NCBI GenBank assembly: GCA_030425395.1
Contig: JAUIAS010000023.1
Span: 1 to 50,206, forward strand
Direction: 5' to 3'
Length of the DNA: 50,206 nt
From: Alphaproteobacteria bacterium
Lineage (GTDB): Bacteria > Pseudomonadota > Alphaproteobacteria > Rhodobacterales > Rhodobacteraceae
Shown: positions 36,123 to 45,080 of the stretch, piece by piece
Layout: every line of letters starts with the position of its first letter
Numbering within the stretch: the first letter of the stretch is position 1
The notes under the pieces: generated by a model
Database searches by the model: none
Told to the model about the DNA's origin: nothing
The model's input: only the letters and a program-made list of their open reading frames with translations
Translations under genes and position numbers: made by a program

Positions 36123-36581
36123 ATGAAACGTGTATTTGCTACTGCCCTTATTGCCGCTGTTGCCTGTGGCGGGGTGGCCAGTGCTCAGGATTATTCGGGC
36201 CATCTCAAGGCGCGTCAGGGCCAGTTCCGGGTTCTGGCGATCAACCTTGGCATCCTGGGCGGTATGGCCAAGGGCGAGATGGCCTATGACGCCGCCGCAG
36301 CGCAGGCCGCGGCGGATTCCATCGTTGCCGTGAGCATGATCAATCAGGGCCCGCTGTGGCCGGAAGGATCCGATGAAATGGGTGTTGATGGCACTCGGGC
36401 CAAGACAACCATCTGGGAAGACAATGCAGATTTTCTTGCCAAGTGGTCTGATCTTGGGGCTGCAGCCAAGGAAATGCAGGCCGCGGCCGGCACCGGTCAG
36501 GCTGCCATCGGTCCGATGATGGGCCGCGTGGGCGGCACCTGCAAAGCCTGCCATGACGCCCACCGCGCGCCACAAAGCTGA
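36123..36581 (+). CDS. Cytochrome c' (cytochrome c prime)
   Basis: A 152-residue periplasmic four-helix-bundle heme protein. A signal peptide with cleavage after ASA (about residue 21) precedes the mature chain starting QDYSGHLKARQGQF. The heme site CKACH (Cys140, Cys143, His144) is at the C-terminus, as in all cytochromes c'. Such proteins bind NO and can protect against nitrosative stress. GGGAG at 36111-36115 is the ribosome binding site. The next cytochrome gene starts six bases after the stop, so the two form an operon. Confidence 0.92.
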   Translation: MKRVFATALIAAVACGGVASAQDYSGHLKARQGQFRVLAINLGILGGMAKGEMAYDAAAAQAAADSIVAVSMINQGPLWPEGSDEMGVDGTRAKTTIWEDNADFLAKWSDLGAAAKEMQAAAGTGQAAIGPMMGRVGGTCKACHDAHRAPQS

Positions 36582-36587
36582 TCCGGC

Positions 36588-37469
36588 GTGCGCCGCGTTC
36601 TGATCGCTCTGGCCGGTCTGGCCGTTGTCGGGGCGGGCATTGGCCTTGCCCTGACGCGGGCGGTTCCCCTGCCCGCTTCGGCCTTTGACGGGATCACCGG
36701 CGATCCGGCGCGCGGCGCGCTGGTGTTCACGGCCGCAGGCTGCGCGTCGTGCCACACCGCCCCGAAATCCGAGGACAAGACGGTTCTGTCGGGCGGACAG
36801 CGGTTCGGATCGGATTTCGGCACCTTTATCGCGCCCAATATTTCACCCCACCCGCAAGCGGGGATCGGCGCGTGGACCCTGCCCGAATTTGCCAGCGCCG
36901 TCACGCGCGGGGTGTCGCCCGAGGGCGCGCATTACTATCCCGCGTTTCCATACACCAGCTATGCCAACATGACCGAAACCGATGTGGCGGACCTCTGGGC
37001 GCATATCCAGACCCTGCCCGCGGACGCCACACCAAGCGCCGAACATGAGGTGGGCTTTCCCTTCAACATCCGGCGCAGCCTTGGCGGATGGAAGCTGCTC
37101 TATCACCAGCCGGGATGGGTGATGGAGGTTGGCGACGATCCGGTGCTGATGCGGGGACGATATCTGGTCGAGGCACTGGCCCATTGCGCCGAATGCCACA
37201 CGCCGCGCGATGCGCTTGGTGGGCTGGACCGGTCGCGGTGGATGGCTGGCGCGCCCAACCCGTCCGGGTCGGGCCGTATTCCCGCGTTGACCCCGGATGC
37301 GCTGAGCTGGAGCGCGGGCGACATCTCTTATTATCTGGAGACGGGCTTTACCCCGGACTACGACAGCGCCGGCGGCCATATGGTCGCCGTGATCAATAAT
37401 TTTGCAAAGCTGCCCAAATCCGACCGCGACGCGGTGGCGGCCTATGTCAAGGCGCTGCCCACCCCGTAA
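36588..37469 (+). CDS. Diheme cytochrome c
   Basis: A 293-residue periplasmic protein with two heme sites, CASCH (52-56) and CAECH (200-204). The N-terminal hydrophobic stretch (VLIALAGLAVVGAGIGLAL) is either an uncleaved anchor or a signal peptide. Sequence around FIAPNISPHPQAGIGAWT and YHQPGWVMEVGDD resembles the diheme electron-transfer subunits of alcohol/gluconate-type dehydrogenases and other c-type partners. The start is GTG at 36588. It is coupled to cytochrome c', probably its electron partner. The tail faces lipA. Confidence 0.88.
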   Translation: MRRVLIALAGLAVVGAGIGLALTRAVPLPASAFDGITGDPARGALVFTAAGCASCHTAPKSEDKTVLSGGQRFGSDFGTFIAPNISPHPQAGIGAWTLPEFASAVTRGVSPEGAHYYPAFPYTSYANMTETDVADLWAHIQTLPADATPSAEHEVGFPFNIRRSLGGWKLLYHQPGWVMEVGDDPVLMRGRYLVEALAHCAECHTPRDALGGLDRSRWMAGAPNPSGSGRIPALTPDALSWSAGDISYYLETGFTPDYDSAGGHMVAVINNFAKLPKSDRDAVAAYVKALPTP

Positions 37470-37495
37470 TGGCCCGCCGCGCAATCGCGCCGAGG

Positions 37496-37531
37496 GATCA
37501 TTCGGCGGATCATTCGGCGGATCATTCGGCG
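37496..37531. repeat. 12-bp tandem repeat, three perfect copies, at the lipA 3-prime end
   Basis: GATCATTCGGCG occurs three times in a row at 37496-37507, 37508-37519 and 37520-37531. On the minus strand each copy carries a TGA in the lipA reading frame, the innermost being the lipA stop. Because the unit is a multiple of three, the three stops are all in frame. Confidence 0.9.
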
Positions 37532-38481
37532 GCGTCGATGCCCAGTTTGGCATTCCGCGCCGCGCGCAGGCGGGCAAAATCGTCCCCCGCGTGATAGGAC
37601 GACCGCGTGAGAGGCGTGGCAGATACCATCAAAAACCCCTTGCCGAATGCCGCCTTTTCATAACCCGAGAATTCATCGGGATGCACAAACCGGTCAACCG
37701 CGTGATGCTTGGGGGTGGGTTGCAGATACTGGCCAATGGTCAGAAAATCGACATCCGCCGCGCGCATGTCATCCATCACCTGCATCACCGATTGGCGATC
37801 TTCGCCAAGGCCCACCATGATCCCGGATTTGGTAAAGATCGTCGGATCCAGTTCCTTGACCCGCTGCAACAGGCGCAGGCTGTGGAAATACCGCGCACCC
37901 GGACGCACCTGCGGGTAAAGCCCGGGCACGGTTTCCAGATTGTGATTGAACACATCAGGCCGCGCGGCGACGACGGTTTCAAGAACCTCAGGCGCGCATT
38001 TGAGAAAATCCGGAGTCAGGATTTCAATCGTGGTCGCCGGGCTGCGATGCCGGACGGCGCGAATGGTCTGGGCAAAATGCTCGGCCCCGCCATCGTCGAG
38101 ATCGTCCCGGTCCACTGAGGTGATGACCACGTGGTTCAGGCCCAGCTTTTCCACCGCTTGCGCCACCCGTCCCGGTTCAAAACTGTCCAGCGTGTCGGGG
38201 CGGCCCGTGGCGATGTTGCAGAAGGTGCAGCCGCGGGTGCAGATGTCGCCCATGATCATCATGGTGGCGTGTCCCTGGCTCCAGCATTCGCCGACATTGG
38301 GGCAGCCGGCCTCTTCGCACACCGTTACAAGACCGTTGTCGCGCATGATCTTGTGGGTTTCGGCATAGCCTTTGCCGCCGGGTGCCTTGACGCGAATCCA
38401 GGACGGTTTCTTGGGTTGGGCGTTGTCCGGGCGGTGCGCCTTTTCGGGGTGACGCTGTTCGGGAATTTTCAGATCGCGCAT
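37522..38481 (-). CDS. lipA: Lipoyl synthase
   Basis: A 319-residue radical-SAM enzyme inserting two sulfurs into octanoyl groups on lipoyl proteins. It carries two [4Fe-4S] motifs: the auxiliary cluster [12 protein letters not shown] (Cys55, Cys60, Cys66) and the radical-SAM CTRGCTFC (Cys81, Cys85, Cys88). The conserved C-terminal Ser is in [15 protein letters not shown]. The length is normal. Its stop codon lies in a triplicated 12-bp repeat. Confidence 0.97.
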   Translation of the reverse strand: MRDLKIPEQRHPEKAHRPDNAQPKKPSWIRVKAPGGKGYAETHKIMRDNGLVTVCEEAGCPNVGECWSQGHATMMIMGDICTRGCTFCNIATGRPDTLDSFEPGRVAQAVEKLGLNHVVITSVDRDDLDDGGAEHFAQTIRAVRHRSPATTIEILTPDFLKCAPEVLETVVAARPDVFNHNLETVPGLYPQVRPGARYFHSLRLLQRVKELDPTIFTKSGIMVGLGEDRQSVMQVMDDMRAADVDFLTIGQYLQPTPKHHAVDRFVHPDEFSGYEKAAFGKGFLMVSATPLTRSSYHAGDDFARLRAARNAKLGIDAAE

Positions 38482-38613
38482 TGTGAACCTCTGGTCCTTG
38501 GGCTTTGGGATGTCTCTAACACACCCACGCAGCCGGGCAAGACCACAGCCCGCGTCCCATCGTCCCGCCTGACAATCCGGCGGAGACGCGCATTGCGCGT
38601 TATTCTATACATG

Positions 38614-38762
38614 TTGCGCCGCGCTGCGCGCGTCAATGGGTTTGGTTTTGCGCTGCGCGCGTCAATCCGTTTGGTTTTTGCGCCGCGCTGCGCGCGTCAA
38701 TCCGTTTGGTTTTTGCGCCGCGCTGCGCGCGTCGCGGGGGCGCCTCCGGCGGGGGTATTTGA
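38614..38762. repeat. Tandem GC-rich repeat array between oxyR and lipA (copy 3 of dispersed family)
   Basis: Four consecutive units beginning TTGCGC at 38614, 38648, 38678 and 38713. Each contains GCGCTGCGCGCGTC, and the first three continue with CAATNNGTTTGGTTTT. Spacing is 34, 30 and 35 bases; the second unit has lost five bases. The last unit runs into CGCGGGGGCGCCTCCGGCGGGGGTATTTG, matching copy 1 near 12.3 kb. The 309-base gap 38482-38790 holds this and the likely lipA promoter. No spacers are present, so it is not a CRISPR array. Confidence 0.85.
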
Positions 38763-38790
38763 AACGAGAAAGAAGCAAAAGGAGTGCCCG

Positions 38791-39750
38791 TCAAGGGGCG
38801 GTTGCGGTCAGGTCCGACATATCGCTGGGAGAGACTGCGCGCAGCGGTGCGATAATCGCATCGCCGGTCTGGGCCAGCAGGCCCGCAAGATCATCGAACC
38901 AGTCGGCGTCTTCGCTAGACGCGCGCCGCACGAGCGCAATGGTGCGTGCCGGTTCCGGGGTGCGAAAACGGCGCAACTCAACATCATCCAGCGCGTCACA
39001 TTCCGCAGCCGCCGCGATTTCCGGCATCAGCGTGAACCCGAACCCCGCCTGCACAAGACGCGCCAAGGTTCCCAGCGATGACGCGCCCATGTTGATCCCG
39101 CCGCCTTGTCGCGTGCGACCGCACGCCTCCAACGCCTGATCGGTCAGGCAGTGGCCATCTTCGAGCAGCATCAGTTGGCTGGATTTTAGATCGTCGGGGC
39201 GCAGGGTTTCGACCTCGGCCCCCAAAGCCGAAAGCCGCGGGCGGCTGCCTGCCAGCAGGAAGCGATCCTCAAACAGCGGTGTTTCCACCAGTCCGAGCGT
39301 CGCGGACGGCAAGGCAATGACCGCCGCGTCGATGTCGCCGCTGGCCAGCGCCTCAAGAAGCAGGGCGGTCTTTGCCTCGCGCACTTCGACCTGTTGTTCC
39401 AGATCGCGGGCCCGGAGCCCGGCCAGAACGCCGGGCAACAGGTATGGGGCCAATGTCGGGATCAGACCCAGTGACAGAACCCGGCTGGCCCGTTCCCGGG
39501 CCACTGCGTCCAGACGCGCGGCCGCCGAAAGCACATCTGTCGCGCGGGCCAGAACATCGCGGCCGAGCCGGGTCAGCACCACATCCCGGCTGCGGCGTTC
39601 GACCAGAGGTCCGCCCATTTCGGTCTCAAGCGCGCGGATTTGCACCGAGAGCGCCGGTTGCGAGATATTGCAGGTGGCCGCGGCCCGTCCGAAATTGCGC
39701 TGTTTGGCAAGGGCTGTGAAATAGGTCAGTTGTCGGAGCGTGAAGTTCAT
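38791..39750 (-). CDS. oxyR: Hydrogen-peroxide regulator OxyR
   Basis: A 319-residue LysR-family activator. The helix-turn-helix is at the N-terminus (TYFTALAKQRNFGRAAATCNISQPALS has the family pattern). The redox switch is clear: MLLEDGHCLTDQALEAC places Cys201 and Cys210 nine residues apart, matching Cys199/Cys208 of E. coli OxyR. No catalase or peroxiredoxin gene is adjacent in this window. The downstream gap to lipA contains the tandem repeat array. Confidence 0.92.
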   Translation of the reverse strand: MNFTLRQLTYFTALAKQRNFGRAAATCNISQPALSVQIRALETEMGGPLVERRSRDVVLTRLGRDVLARATDVLSAAARLDAVARERASRVLSLGLIPTLAPYLLPGVLAGLRARDLEQQVEVREAKTALLLEALASGDIDAAVIALPSATLGLVETPLFEDRFLLAGSRPRLSALGAEVETLRPDDLKSSQLMLLEDGHCLTDQALEACGRTRQGGGINMGASSLGTLARLVQAGFGFTLMPEIAAAAECDALDDVELRRFRTPEPARTIALVRRASSEDADWFDDLAGLLAQTGDAIIAPLRAVSPSDMSDLTATAP

Positions 39751-39801
39751 AAGTCTTTATTATCATGCGCGGCTGAATTGCCAAGCAAGCGTTATGGAAA
39801 G

Positions 39802-40779
39802 TTATCCGATCAGGGCGCTGTCCCGTGCCGCTTCGAGATAGTGGCGACGCAGCCGTTGCAAGGCGATACGCAGCACGATCTTGCCTGATCGGGCCGACCA
39901 GCCCATTTCCCGTTCCGCGGTTTCCAATCCTTCCATTTCACAGCAGCAGCGTTGGGCCACGTCGGCCAGTCCCGGACCGAGCGTGTCAAGCGCGGCGGCC
40001 ACGCGATCGCCTGCACGAGTGTCACCGGCCATTTGCGACAGGGTGAAATCCTGCCGGAGCCGTTCTGCCGCATCGACCAGATCCACCGACAGGAACGGCG
40101 CGCCTGACCTGTCCCTGCGGCGGGCCAGCATGGCAACCGGGCTTTCGGCCGGAGAATAGCGGGTTACGCGGTCTTCCTCGGCATTCATGCTGTCATGGGC
40201 AAAGGGGCTGTGCGCTTCGCTGAAACCAACGGCGGCGGCGTTTTCCTGTCGCGCCGTCAGTTCGCCAAGCGCGGCGCGGCCTGCGGGCGAGATGGCATAG
40301 CGGCAGATCCTGCCGCGCGTCGTGCAGGTGATCCAGCCGCGCAAGGCGAGGATCAGCACCACATCGCGCCCGACCACGCCGCGCGACACCGCACCCCGGT
40401 CATTGGTGTCCACCACGATGGATTTGTCCATGCCGTCGGCGACGGCCAGCAGCCGCCCGCGCGGATTCAGAGCGGTCAGAGCGGCGTGGCTCTGGCTGGT
40501 CATATCGTCTGGCGCGTCGGGGGCGGCTTTGGTGGGTTGGCCGTCCTCTCCAAACCGTTTGAGCGCCTCATCGACAAGCGGATCTTCGCGGCGGGCCTCG
40601 ATCCGGCGGATCTGGCGCAGGATGGTGGAGGGGTGGCACCCCTTGTGCCGTGCCAGCGCACGGATCGACAGGCCCTTTTCGGTGTGTGTGATGTAGTTTT
40701 GCGCGCTTTCCGGCACCCAGTCCGGCCAACGTCCAGGAGCACGATCGCGGCGCGGCGCGCCTTGGTCTGTCAAAGTCAT
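39802..40779 (-). CDS. DUF6456-type helix-turn-helix protein
   Basis: A 325-residue protein of unknown function. An N-terminal helix-turn-helix is likely at about 30-55 (KGLSIRALARHKGCHPSTILRQIRRIE), and the C-terminal half (from VDLVDAAERLRQDFTLSQMAG) has the pattern of DUF6456 with CCCEMEGLETAEREMGWSARSGK. These proteins are largely confined to Rhodobacterales and look like transcription factors. ATG at 40779 is chosen; an in-frame ATG at 40797 adds six residues. It is divergent from the DUF6477-type gene. Family name from memory; function unknown. Confidence 0.65.
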   Translation of the reverse strand: MTLTDQGAPRRDRAPGRWPDWVPESAQNYITHTEKGLSIRALARHKGCHPSTILRQIRRIEARREDPLVDEALKRFGEDGQPTKAAPDAPDDMTSQSHAALTALNPRGRLLAVADGMDKSIVVDTNDRGAVSRGVVGRDVVLILALRGWITCTTRGRICRYAISPAGRAALGELTARQENAAAVGFSEAHSPFAHDSMNAEEDRVTRYSPAESPVAMLARRRDRSGAPFLSVDLVDAAERLRQDFTLSQMAGDTRAGDRVAAALDTLGPGLADVAQRCCCEMEGLETAEREMGWSARSGKIVLRIALQRLRRHYLEAARDSALIG

Positions 40780-40996
40780 TGCTACAGTTATCCACATGGT
40801 TCCCTTCAGCAGAACACAATTTATGCGTGCATTTCTTACCTGAAGGTTAATGGTTTCCACTGTGGTCAACCTTTGTTTCCAAAGAATAAACGACAGTAAA
40901 TCCTGCGTTCGCAGACATACGTCACCGGGCAACACCCCAATAGGTTGTGCAATGGTTGCATTCGAACGACCACGATTCCAACGAAGGAGACGCCCG

Positions 40997-41296
40997 ATGC
41001 AAGACCCTCTGAGCCGCCTTGAGAGCCTCAAGCGCCCGCGATTGCTGATCCGCGCGGCACGGATCGGTGCGGCGGAATACCGGCGCGGCTCCCATCTTGA
41101 ACGGGTTCTTGGTTATGGGTCCAAACCCCGAAATGCCGAAGCTCTGACCCGGCTGCTGGACCTTGAAGCCGACCATGAAGCCCGGCGCAGAGAAAACCCC
41201 GCCAGCTATTCGCTGGCGGGGCATGTGGATGTTCTGATCGCAATGGTGGGCGAGGCGCGCGTGTTGCGCGCCAACCGCGCGGCGGTGCCCAGCTGA
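40997..41296 (+). CDS. DUF6477-type small protein
   Basis: A 99-residue basic protein beginning MQDPLSRLESLKRPRLLIRA. AAGGAGA at 40984-40990 is a strong ribosome binding site for ATG 40997. It contains many Arg and Ala and no membrane segment. I recognise it as the DUF6477 type found mainly in Rhodobacteraceae, without known function. It is divergent from the DUF6456-type gene and converges on the MttB homologue with a 6-base gap. Confidence 0.65.
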   Translation: MQDPLSRLESLKRPRLLIRAARIGAAEYRRGSHLERVLGYGSKPRNAEALTRLLDLEADHEARRRENPASYSLAGHVDVLIAMVGEARVLRANRAAVPS

Positions 41297-41302
41297 CGCC
41301 GG

Positions 41303-42847
41303 TTACATCATGGCGTCGGGCATGGAGTCCTTCTTTTGCGCGACAAAGGCGGTCAGCGCCTCGGCAATGGCGGGGTCCATCGCAGGCTGCTGATATTGCG
41401 CCAGCAGGGTTTCCACCCGTTTGGTCGCCAGCGCCTGACTGTCGCGCGCGCCATCGTCTTCCCATGTTTCGAACGGCTTGTAATCCAGAACGTCGGACCG
41501 CCAGAACGCCGTCTTGAAATTTGCCTGAGTGTGGGCGCAACCAAGGTAGTGCCCGCCCGGCCCCACTTCGCGGATGGCATCCATGGCAAGGGTATCGTCG
41601 TCCACGGTCACGCCCTGCGCCAGTTTGTGCAGCACGCCAAGCTGATCGGCATCCAGAACGAATTTCTCAAACGAACTGACCAACCCGCCTTCGAGCCAGC
41701 CACAGGCGTGCAGCATGAAGTTGACCCCGGACAGCAGGCCAAGATTGAGGCTGTTGGCGGTTTCATAGGCCGACTGGGCATCGGGCAGTTTCGAGCCGGT
41801 GAACGATCCCGCGGACCGGAACGGCAGACCCAGACGCCGGGCCAACTGGCCCGCGCCATAGGTGACCTGGCTGGCCTCTGGCGTGCCAAAGGTCGGTGCG
41901 CCGGAATTCATGTCGATGGACGTCACGAAAGCGCCAAAGATCACGGGGGCACCGGGACGGATCAACTGGCTGTACGCGATACCGGCCAGCACCTCGGCCA
42001 GAACCTGAACCAGCGTGCCCGCCACGGACACCGGCGCCATCGCGCCACCGACGATAAAGGGCGAGATGATGCAGGCCTGATTGTTCTTGGCATAGACCTC
42101 GAGCGCGCCCATCATCACATCGTCGAAAGTCATTGGCGAGTTGATGTTGATCAGCGACGTCATCACCGTGTTGTCCTGAACGAACTCCTTCCCGAACAGG
42201 ATTTCACACATCTCGACGCTGTCCTGCGCGCGGCTGGGTTCGGTGACCGAGCCCATGAACGGCTTGTCCGACAGGGTCATGTGTGCGTGCAGCATGTCCA
42301 GATGGCGTTTGTTCACCGGAACATCGGTGGGTTCGCACACCGTGCCACCGGAATGATGCAGCCACTTGGACATATAGCCAAGTTTCACGAATTTGCGGAA
42401 ATCCTCCATCGTCGCATAACGCCGCCCACCGGCGGCATCGCGGACGAATGGCGGACCATAGACCGGTGCCAGCACCAGATTGCGCCCGCCGATGACGACG
42501 TTGCGGTCGGGGTTGCGGGCGTGTTGGGTATAAGAGGAAGGTGCGGTTTCGCACAGCTTGCGGGCAAGGCCGCGCGGGATGCGCACGCGTTCGCCTTCCA
42601 CCTCGGCCCCGGCCTCGCGCCAGCGGTCAAGAGCGGCGGGATTGTTGACGAAATTCACACCGATTTCGGCCAGAACGGTTTCTGCGTTGGCTTCGATGAT
42701 CTCGAGCGCTTCTTCGCTCAGAATTTCGAAATCCGGAATGTTGCGTTCAATGTATTTCGCCGTCTCGATGCGCACCGATGTCCGCTCTGCGCGCCGCGCG
42801 GCACCACCGCCACCGCGCGCCCGGCGCTTGGAAACTGCCTCGACCAT
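41303..42847 (-). CDS. Non-pyrrolysine MttB-family methyltransferase
   Basis: A 514-residue member of the trimethylamine methyltransferase superfamily. The frame is continuous, with no internal amber codon where archaeal MttB carries pyrrolysine, so it belongs to the non-Pyl group that demethylates quaternary amines such as glycine betaine or proline betaine. Conserved-looking parts include SSYTQHARNPDRNVVIGGRN, INSPMTFDDVMMGALEVYAKN and GPGGHYLGCAHTQANF. ATG at 42847 gives the usual start. No corrinoid protein or pyrrolysine genes are in the window, so its methyl acceptor must be encoded elsewhere. It is divergent from guaA (161-base gap). Confidence 0.88.
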   Translation of the reverse strand: MVEAVSKRRARGGGGAARRAERTSVRIETAKYIERNIPDFEILSEEALEIIEANAETVLAEIGVNFVNNPAALDRWREAGAEVEGERVRIPRGLARKLCETAPSSYTQHARNPDRNVVIGGRNLVLAPVYGPPFVRDAAGGRRYATMEDFRKFVKLGYMSKWLHHSGGTVCEPTDVPVNKRHLDMLHAHMTLSDKPFMGSVTEPSRAQDSVEMCEILFGKEFVQDNTVMTSLININSPMTFDDVMMGALEVYAKNNQACIISPFIVGGAMAPVSVAGTLVQVLAEVLAGIAYSQLIRPGAPVIFGAFVTSIDMNSGAPTFGTPEASQVTYGAGQLARRLGLPFRSAGSFTGSKLPDAQSAYETANSLNLGLLSGVNFMLHACGWLEGGLVSSFEKFVLDADQLGVLHKLAQGVTVDDDTLAMDAIREVGPGGHYLGCAHTQANFKTAFWRSDVLDYKPFETWEDDGARDSQALATKRVETLLAQYQQPAMDPAIAEALTAFVAQKKDSMPDAMM

Positions 42848-43008
42848 GTTCGAATCCTTCTGTGGGAACGCCGACTGTTGCGCTGGAATACCGCAGCTAT
42901 GGGCATCCGCGCTGACCAGTAGCGTCGCCTTGGGGGCAAAAACGACATTGCCCGGCCCCGTAGCGAATGCGGCTTGCCACAAAGCGCGCTGCGCCCTAAT
43001 CAGCACCC

Positions 43009-44574
43009 ATGAGCACCGATACCCATGACCGCCTTTTGATCATAGACTTCGGAAGCCAGGTGACGCAGCTTATTGCGCGTCGCCTGCGCGAATTGAACGT
43101 CTATTGCGAAATTCACCCCTATCAGAACGTGACTGACGCGTTTCTGGCCGATTTCGGCCCGCGCGCGATCATCTTTTCCGGTGGGCCCGACAGCGTGATG
43201 CGCGAAGGGTCCCCGCGGCCGCCGCAAACGGCCTATACGCTTGGGGTTCCGATTCTGGGCATCTGCTATGGCCAGCAGGTGATGATGCACGATCTGGGCG
43301 GCAAGGTTGAAGCAGGCGAACACGCCACGGCCGAATTTGGCCGCGCTTTTGTCAGCCCCGCGCAAGCCGAGACCGAGCTTCTGGAGGGGTGGTTCGGCGA
43401 TGGCCGCGAACAGGTCTGGATGAGCCACGGCGATCACGTGAGCGAAATCGCGCCCGGATTTGAGGTCTGCGGCACCTCGCCCGGGGCGCCCTTTGCGGTC
43501 ACGGCCGACCTGAACCGGCGGTTTTATGCGGTGCAGTTTCACCCCGAGGTGCACCACACGCCGCGCGGCGCACAGCTTTATGAGAACTTTGTGCGGCTTG
43601 CGGGCTTCAAGGGCGACTGGACCATGGGGGCCTATCGCGAGGAAGCCATTCGCAAGATCCGCGAACAGGTGGGCGACCGCAAGGTGATCTGCGGTCTGTC
43701 GGGCGGCGTCGATTCGTCGGTGGCCGCGGTGCTGATCCACGAAGCGATCGGCGATCAGCTGACTTGTGTTTTTGTGGATCACGGCCTGTTGCGGCAGGGT
43801 GAGGCCGAAGAAGTCGTCACCATGTTCCGTGACAATTACAATATTCCGCTGATCCACGCGGACGAATCCGAATTGTTCCTTGGCGAACTGGACGGCGAAA
43901 GCGATCCCGAAACCAAGCGCAAGATCATCGGGCGGCTGTTTATCGACGTGTTCCAGAAATACGCAAACGGCATCGAAGGCGCGGAGTTCCTCGCGCAGGG
44001 CACGCTATATCCGGATGTGATTGAATCGGTATCCTTTTCAGGTGGCCCTTCCGTCACCATCAAGAGCCACCACAACGTGGGCGGCCTGCCCGAGAAGATG
44101 GGGCTCAAGCTGGTCGAGCCGCTGCGCGAATTGTTCAAGGACGAGGTCCGCGCGCTGGGCCGCGAGCTGGGTTTGCCGGACAGCTTTATCGGCCGCCATC
44201 CGTTTCCCGGACCGGGGCTGGCAATCCGCTGCCCCGGCGAGATCACACGCGAGAAACTGGAGATTCTGCGCCGCGCCGATGCGGTCTATATCGACCAGAT
44301 CCGCAAGCATGGTCTCTATGATGAGATCTGGCAGGCCTTTGTCGCCATCCTGCCGGTGCGCACCGTGGGCGTGATGGGTGACGGGCGGACCTATGATTTC
44401 GCCTGCGCGCTGCGCGCTGTGACGTCGGTGGATGGGATGACGGCGGATTACTATCCGTTCAGCCATGAATTCCTTGGCGAAACCGCCACGCGGATCATCA
44501 ACGAGGTCAAGGGCATCAACCGCGTGACCTATGACGTGACCAGCAAGCCGCCGGGCACAATCGAGTGGGAATAA
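43009..44574 (+). CDS. guaA: GMP synthase (glutamine-hydrolysing)
   Basis: A 521-residue enzyme converting XMP to GMP. The glutamine amidotransferase domain has ILGICYGQQ (Cys86) and FHPEVHHT. The ATP pyrophosphatase domain has the PP-loop [11 protein letters not shown], with FVDHGLLR, and the C-terminal dimerisation domain ends [17 protein letters not shown]. The length is standard. The 3-prime end of guaA is a known integration site for genomic islands; the DNA beyond its stop is accessory and partly degraded. Confidence 0.98.
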   Translation: MSTDTHDRLLIIDFGSQVTQLIARRLRELNVYCEIHPYQNVTDAFLADFGPRAIIFSGGPDSVMREGSPRPPQTAYTLGVPILGICYGQQVMMHDLGGKVEAGEHATAEFGRAFVSPAQAETELLEGWFGDGREQVWMSHGDHVSEIAPGFEVCGTSPGAPFAVTADLNRRFYAVQFHPEVHHTPRGAQLYENFVRLAGFKGDWTMGAYREEAIRKIREQVGDRKVICGLSGGVDSSVAAVLIHEAIGDQLTCVFVDHGLLRQGEAEEVVTMFRDNYNIPLIHADESELFLGELDGESDPETKRKIIGRLFIDVFQKYANGIEGAEFLAQGTLYPDVIESVSFSGGPSVTIKSHHNVGGLPEKMGLKLVEPLRELFKDEVRALGRELGLPDSFIGRHPFPGPGLAIRCPGEITREKLEILRRADAVYIDQIRKHGLYDEIWQAFVAILPVRTVGVMGDGRTYDFACALRAVTSVDGMTADYYPFSHEFLGETATRIINEVKGINRVTYDVTSKPPGTIEWE

Positions 44575-44575
44575 T

Positions 44576-44591
44576 GCTACGCCAGCGTAGC
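44576..44591 (+). terminator. Hairpin after guaA
   Basis: A perfect 6-bp stem GCTACG/CGTAGC with a 4-base loop, beginning one base after the guaA stop. No T tract follows. A second hairpin, GCATCA-TGCG-TGATGC, is at 44637-44652. The remaining bases to 44845 hold nothing I can identify. Confidence 0.4.
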
Positions 44592-44845
44592 CGAATTCCC
44601 TCTGTGGCGCGAACTAAGGTGCTGATATTAAACGATGCATCATGCGTGATGCTTCGCAACCTATCGGTGGGCGGTCGAATATTGTGCCGGTAGACCTGAT
44701 AGTATGCGGGATTCAAAAGTCTGTCGAAACCTGAGATACCGTCAGCAGTTTGAATGCGCTGACGTCAGACAGTCGATATTCGCACTTGACTCAAAAGCAC
44801 CGCCAGCCAGCGATTGCCTAGGTGCCAAGTCGGGTTCCACAGGGT

Positions 44846-45058
44846 TCACACCTTGCAGGTGCGAATACCGAAAATTGAATACGCTGCGCAAGTTCGCATC
44901 AGGCCTGTTCCCGCAAGAACCACACCTACGAGGATCGCGCCGTATGTCATAACGGCACCGTCAAAAATGGTCAGTCCACTGAAAAGCGCCGCCGCGATGA
45001 GTGCCGCACCCAAAACCAGCCGGACCCAACGGTCCACAGTTCCCACATTGGTTTTCAT
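44846..45058 (-). CDS. YgaP-like small membrane protein (DUF2892)
   Basis: A 70-residue protein of the YgaP transmembrane-domain family. It starts MKTNVGTVDRWVRLVLGAAL and has two membrane helices (about 12-28 and 34-54), ending with the Cys-containing ACAAYSIFGIRTC segment typical of the family. Such proteins often accompany metal or sulfur genes. On the minus strand AGGAG sits a few bases before ATG 45058. Nearest upstream gene on that strand is the broken metal ATPase. Confidence 0.8.
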   Translation of the reverse strand: MKTNVGTVDRWVRLVLGAALIAAALFSGLTIFDGAVMTYGAILVGVVLAGTGLMRTCAAYSIFGIRTCKV

Positions 45059-45080
45059 TTCTTTAACTCCTGTTCAACTG

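Noticed and set aside
38614-38735. CRISPR-like array.
   Set aside because: The units are directly joined with no unique spacers, and no cas genes are present.
41303-42847. A pyrrolysine-containing trimethylamine methyltransferase.
   Set aside because: There is no in-frame TAG, and no pyrrolysine or corrinoid genes are nearby.
41336-42922. A 528-codon plus-strand frame antisense to the MttB homologue.
   Set aside because: His/Arg-rich composition typical of GC-rich antisense frames and no recognisable motif, while the minus strand encodes a full-length known family.
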